Assembly (NCBI GenBank): GCA_964462535.1
Contig: CAYWXV010000087.1
Coordinates: forward strand, 1 to 9,206
Direction: 5' to 3'
Source: CAYWXV01 sp964462535
GTDB lineage: Bacteria; Bacteroidota; Ignavibacteria; OLB7
Length of the DNA: 9,206 nucleotides
Below the pieces are notes generated by a model. It was not told where the DNA came from, ran no database searches, and was given only the letters and a program-made list of their open reading frames with translations. The position numbers and the translations under genes were made by a program. The stretch's first letter is position 1. The number at the start of each line of letters is the position of its first letter. Below, one piece after another: positions 6,926-9,206 of the stretch.

Positions 6926-7615
6926 ATGAGACATATGATCGTGGCCGCCCTTCTGGCGGTCATTCTTGCCGTCCCGGCTGCGGCACAAAAGAAGAAGCCC
7001 ATGAAGAACGCTGCCGACAGCACCAGCTACGCGCTGGGAGTCGACATTGCGACGCGGATCAAGCAGGACTCTCTCCCGCTGAGCCTGGATCACATCACTG
7101 CAGGTTTGCGTGATGGATTGAGCGGCAAGTCTCTTCTTGACGCAGCGCAGGTCGAATCGGTCGTCGGCGCTTTCCAACGGGAAATCCGCATGAAGGAAGA
7201 GGCGCGACTTGCCGTCATTGCCGAAAGGCAGCGAAAGGAGGCTGATGCCTATCTCGCCGAGAACGGGAAGCGTCCCGAAGTAACGACTCTCCCGAGCGGA
7301 CTTCAGTACGAGGTCGTGACGCCCGGGACGGGGGCGACGCCAACAGCCTCGGACAAGGTGCAGGTGCACTACACCGGCATGCTGATTAGCGGGAAGGTCT
7401 TTGATAGTTCTGTACAACGGGGCGAACCGGTCACGTTTGCGCTGGGAGCGGTGATCAAAGGATGGACGGAGGGGCTTCAGCACATGCAGGAAGGGGGCAA
7501 GTATCGGCTCTACATCCCCAGCGACCTGGCATACGGTCCGCAGGGACGTGGGGAGGTCATCCCCCCCAACGCTGCGCTGATTTTCGAAGTAGAGTTGATC
7601 AAGGTCAACCCCTGA
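6926..7615 (+). CDS. FKBP-type peptidyl-prolyl cis-trans isomerase, periplasmic (third paralog)
   Basis: Prolyl isomerase of 229 residues. The signal peptide is MRHMIVAALLAVILAVPAAA, predicted to be cut before Q21 to leave a Lys-rich start (QKKKP). A second ATG at codon 4 is a possible alternative start; neither has a clear ribosome site. There is no lipobox, so the product should be soluble in the periplasm. A shortened FKBP_N domain (about 30-112) begins DSTSYALGVDIATRI. FKBP_C (about 118-228) keeps Y149, F159-D160, F171, V176-I177, W180, Y203 and F220. Its sequence before the last strand, IPPNAALIFEVELIKV, is nearer the family consensus than the IEPNSLLIF of its two neighbours, so it is the most diverged of the three and probably the oldest split. 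It starts 54 bases after the previous stop and ends in TGA at 7613-7615, followed by a strong hairpin terminator. Confidence 0.95.
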   Translation: MRHMIVAALLAVILAVPAAAQKKKPMKNAADSTSYALGVDIATRIKQDSLPLSLDHITAGLRDGLSGKSLLDAAQVESVVGAFQREIRMKEEARLAVIAERQRKEADAYLAENGKRPEVTTLPSGLQYEVVTPGTGATPTASDKVQVHYTGMLISGKVFDSSVQRGEPVTFALGAVIKGWTEGLQHMQEGGKYRLYIPSDLAYGPQGRGEVIPPNAALIFEVELIKVNP

Positions 7616-7668
7616 CGGGCAGCGTGGAGAGAATGAAGGGGTAGATCGGCGGGGCGCATACAATCTGT

Positions 7669-7700
7669 AAGAAGGCGGAGGGACTCCCTTCCGCCTTCTT
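7669..7700 (+). terminator. Strong hairpin terminator after the third FKBP gene
   Basis: AAGAAGGCGGA (7669-7679) pairs perfectly with TCCGCCTTCTT (7690-7700). The stem continues inward as G7680-T7689 (wobble), G7681-C7688 and G7682-C7687, closing a four-base loop. The result is a 14-bp stem located 53 bases after the stop codon. There is no long T-run after it, but the right arm ends CTTCTT. It should insulate the FKBP genes from the rRNA operon. Nothing on the other strand obviously uses it. Confidence 0.8.
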
Positions 7701-7802
7701 GCGTCCTGGACAGCACCGACTATGCGAGCAGGGCTGGGAGCGGGCGGCAGCGCGGGTTGCAGCCGGTGTTGCGTCGGGTACGGGGCTGTGAAGCAGTGAA
7801 CA

Positions 7803-7832
7803 GGGAGAGGGGCGGAGGGGGTGGTTCGGGGG
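7803..7832 (+). other. Putative G-quadruplex motif upstream of the rRNA promoters
   Basis: Four G-runs (7803-7805, 7809-7812, 7817-7821, 7828-7832) are separated by loops of 3, 4 and 6 bases, meeting the common G3+N1-7 rule. The motif ends about 50 bases before the -33 box of the first rRNA promoter and sits in a generally G-rich plus strand. Folding and any regulatory effect are unproven. Confidence 0.45.
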
Positions 7833-7883
7833 CGTCGCAGGGAAGGTCCACGGGGCGATCACACGGTGATACATGAATCGTGC

Positions 7884-7915
7884 TTGACTCGTGAGGAGGG
7901 AGCGGTGTATGTTTG
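7884..7915 (+). promoter_or_regulatory. rrn P1: rRNA operon promoter P1 (Bacteroidota-type)
   Basis: TTGACT (7884-7889) supplies the -33 TTG. TATGTTTG (7908-7915) is a perfect TAnnTTTG -7 box, 21 bases downstream of the TTG. The sequence after it is C-rich and then reads CCTTAAACCGG. The same arrangement recurs 98 bases downstream as P2, and both face the 16S gene. Transcription should begin just after 7915, giving a 16S leader of about 380 bases. Confidence 0.82.
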
Positions 7916-7981
7916 CCGCCCCCTTAAACCGGGGGCCGGAAACTGGAGCGTAGGAAATCCGCAGGTTTTGCGAAATAATGC

Positions 7982-8013
7982 TTGACTTGGGGGTTCGGGA
8001 AGTGGTAAGTTTG
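7982..8013 (+). promoter_or_regulatory. rrn P2: rRNA operon promoter P2 (Bacteroidota-type)
   Basis: TTGACT (7982-7987) and TAAGTTTG (8006-8013) repeat the P1 design with exactly the same 21-base gap between TTG and TA. The flanks also match P1: TGC before the TTGACT, a C directly after the TTTG, and AACCGG about 15 bases further on. Use of P2 would give a leader of about 285 bases. Confidence 0.82.
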
Positions 8014-8183
8014 CGGTCCTGCCTTTCAACCGGCGGGTGGTATTGCGTTCGTTGACAATCGGAATGATCGTCACTTCAAGGCGGCTGCGCAGCGGTCGTG
8101 GTGAAGGGGCGAGGAAGACAGAGAAGCCAAAGAAGCACATTACAGGTGGCTAAGGTTCTCGCACGGGAATCTCGGTCATCAAA

Positions 8184-8195
8184 TGCTCTAATAGT
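8184..8195 (+). promoter_or_regulatory. boxA-like antitermination element in the rRNA leader
   Basis: TGCTCTAATAGT matches the first six bases of the rRNA boxA consensus TGCTCTTTAACA exactly and then diverges. It lies about 110 bases before the 16S gene, downstream of both promoters, which is the expected place for a NusB/NusE (S10) binding site on the nascent leader RNA. The weak 3' half limits confidence. Confidence 0.5.
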
Positions 8196-8219
8196 GTGAG
8201 ATGCTACGGCATCGCACAC
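8194..8219 (+). other. rRNA leader hairpin with a UNCG-type tetraloop
   Basis: GTGTG-A-GATGC (8194-8204) pairs with GCATC-G-CACAC (8209-8219): ten base pairs around one A-G mismatch, closing the loop TACG. A C-UACG-G loop belongs to the unusually stable UNCG class. The stem starts at the last bases of the boxA-like element. It may help leader folding, antitermination or 16S precursor maturation. Confidence 0.7.
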
Positions 8220-8227
8220 GCCCCTAT

Positions 8228-8252
8228 CCCCTCTTCATTTTTATGGGAGGGG
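8228..8252 (+). other. Second rRNA leader hairpin
   Basis: CCCCTC (8228-8233) pairs with GAGGGG (8247-8252), with a 13-base T-rich loop. It may extend outward by a wobble and an A-T pair. Located about 50 bases before the 16S gene, it could be part of the folded leader. Without the 3' flank of the 16S gene, I cannot tell whether these bases belong instead to the long RNase III processing stem. Confidence 0.4.
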
Positions 8253-8301
8253 GTCAAGGTGAAATCCGATAAGCGAGTTCTAAACAGACATCAACTTTCC
8301 T

Positions 8302-9206
<905 letters not shown>

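Larger units (their letters stand above)
7616..8301 (+). other. Non-coding region: FKBP terminator, rRNA promoters and rRNA leader
   Basis: About 686 bases without a credible gene. From left to right: a terminator hairpin (7669-7700), a G-rich stretch with a possible quadruplex (7803-7832), two related promoters (7884-7915 and 7982-8013), a 10-bp palindrome GCTGCGCAGC (8084-8093), a boxA-like motif (8184-8195), two leader hairpins (8194-8219 and 8228-8252), then the 16S start. ORFs here lack start context, homology that I recognise, or sensible composition. No tRNA was seen. Confidence 0.8.

Noticed and set aside
6242..7663. Long minus-strand ORFs of 218 and 251 codons opposite FKBP genes 2 and 3
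   Set aside because: Both mirror strongly supported FKBP coding frames and encode no known fold. Their similar texts (LDLEDQEGVRF versus LYFENQRSVG) simply reflect the reverse complement of the conserved FEVEL region.
7605..7874. Minus-strand ORF of 89 codons between the FKBP array and the rRNA promoters
   Set aside because: It is Pro/Ser/Arg-rich with no domain, overlaps the terminator hairpin and the end of FKBP 3, and arises from the G-rich plus strand.
8052..8080. Possible third rRNA promoter at TTGACA (8052-8057)
   Set aside because: The -35-like box is perfect, but neither a TAnnTTTG 21 bases on nor a TATAAT at 17 bases is present.

Overview
The window looks like chromosomal DNA from a free-living member of the Bacteroidota/Chlorobiota (FCB) group. 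Three independent signs point there. The large minus-strand protein ends in a type IX secretion (T9SS) sorting domain. The best promoters have the Bacteroidota -7 box TAnnTTTG instead of a plain sigma-70 -10 box. The signal-peptidase I substrates are predicted to start with Gln after cleavage, as is typical of that phylum. The 16S rRNA fragment is compatible with a deep lineage near Chlorobi/Ignavibacteria/Kapabacteria. I could not place it by alignment, so the finer assignment is a guess.

Layout. Bases 15-5057 (minus strand) hold one very long gene for a secreted, multidomain, reprolysin-like zinc metalloprotease with a seven-repeat beta-propeller, several Ig/FN3-like modules and a T9SS tail. 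A divergent intergenic region of about 270 bases follows. Three tandem plus-strand genes (5325-6086, 6164-6871, 6926-7615) encode exported FKBP-type peptidyl-prolyl isomerases: a lipoprotein followed by two soluble periplasmic paralogs. A hairpin terminator lies after the first and another after the third. Bases 7616-8301 are non-coding and form the promoter and leader region of a ribosomal RNA operon. It contains a G-rich tract, two near-duplicate Bacteroidota-type promoters, a boxA-like sequence and leader hairpins. The 16S rRNA gene starts near 8302 and runs off the window end at about E. coli position 930.

How the parts relate. The FKBPs probably assist folding of exported proteins in the periplasm. 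The protease is an example of the large secreted cargo such an organism exports, but the sequence shows no direct functional link. The rRNA operon appears to be an independent transcription unit insulated by the terminator at 7669-7700. I see no mobile element, CRISPR array, tRNA or phage gene. The window is mostly ordinary housekeeping content with some interesting regulatory and domain-architecture details, and I do not claim a new system.
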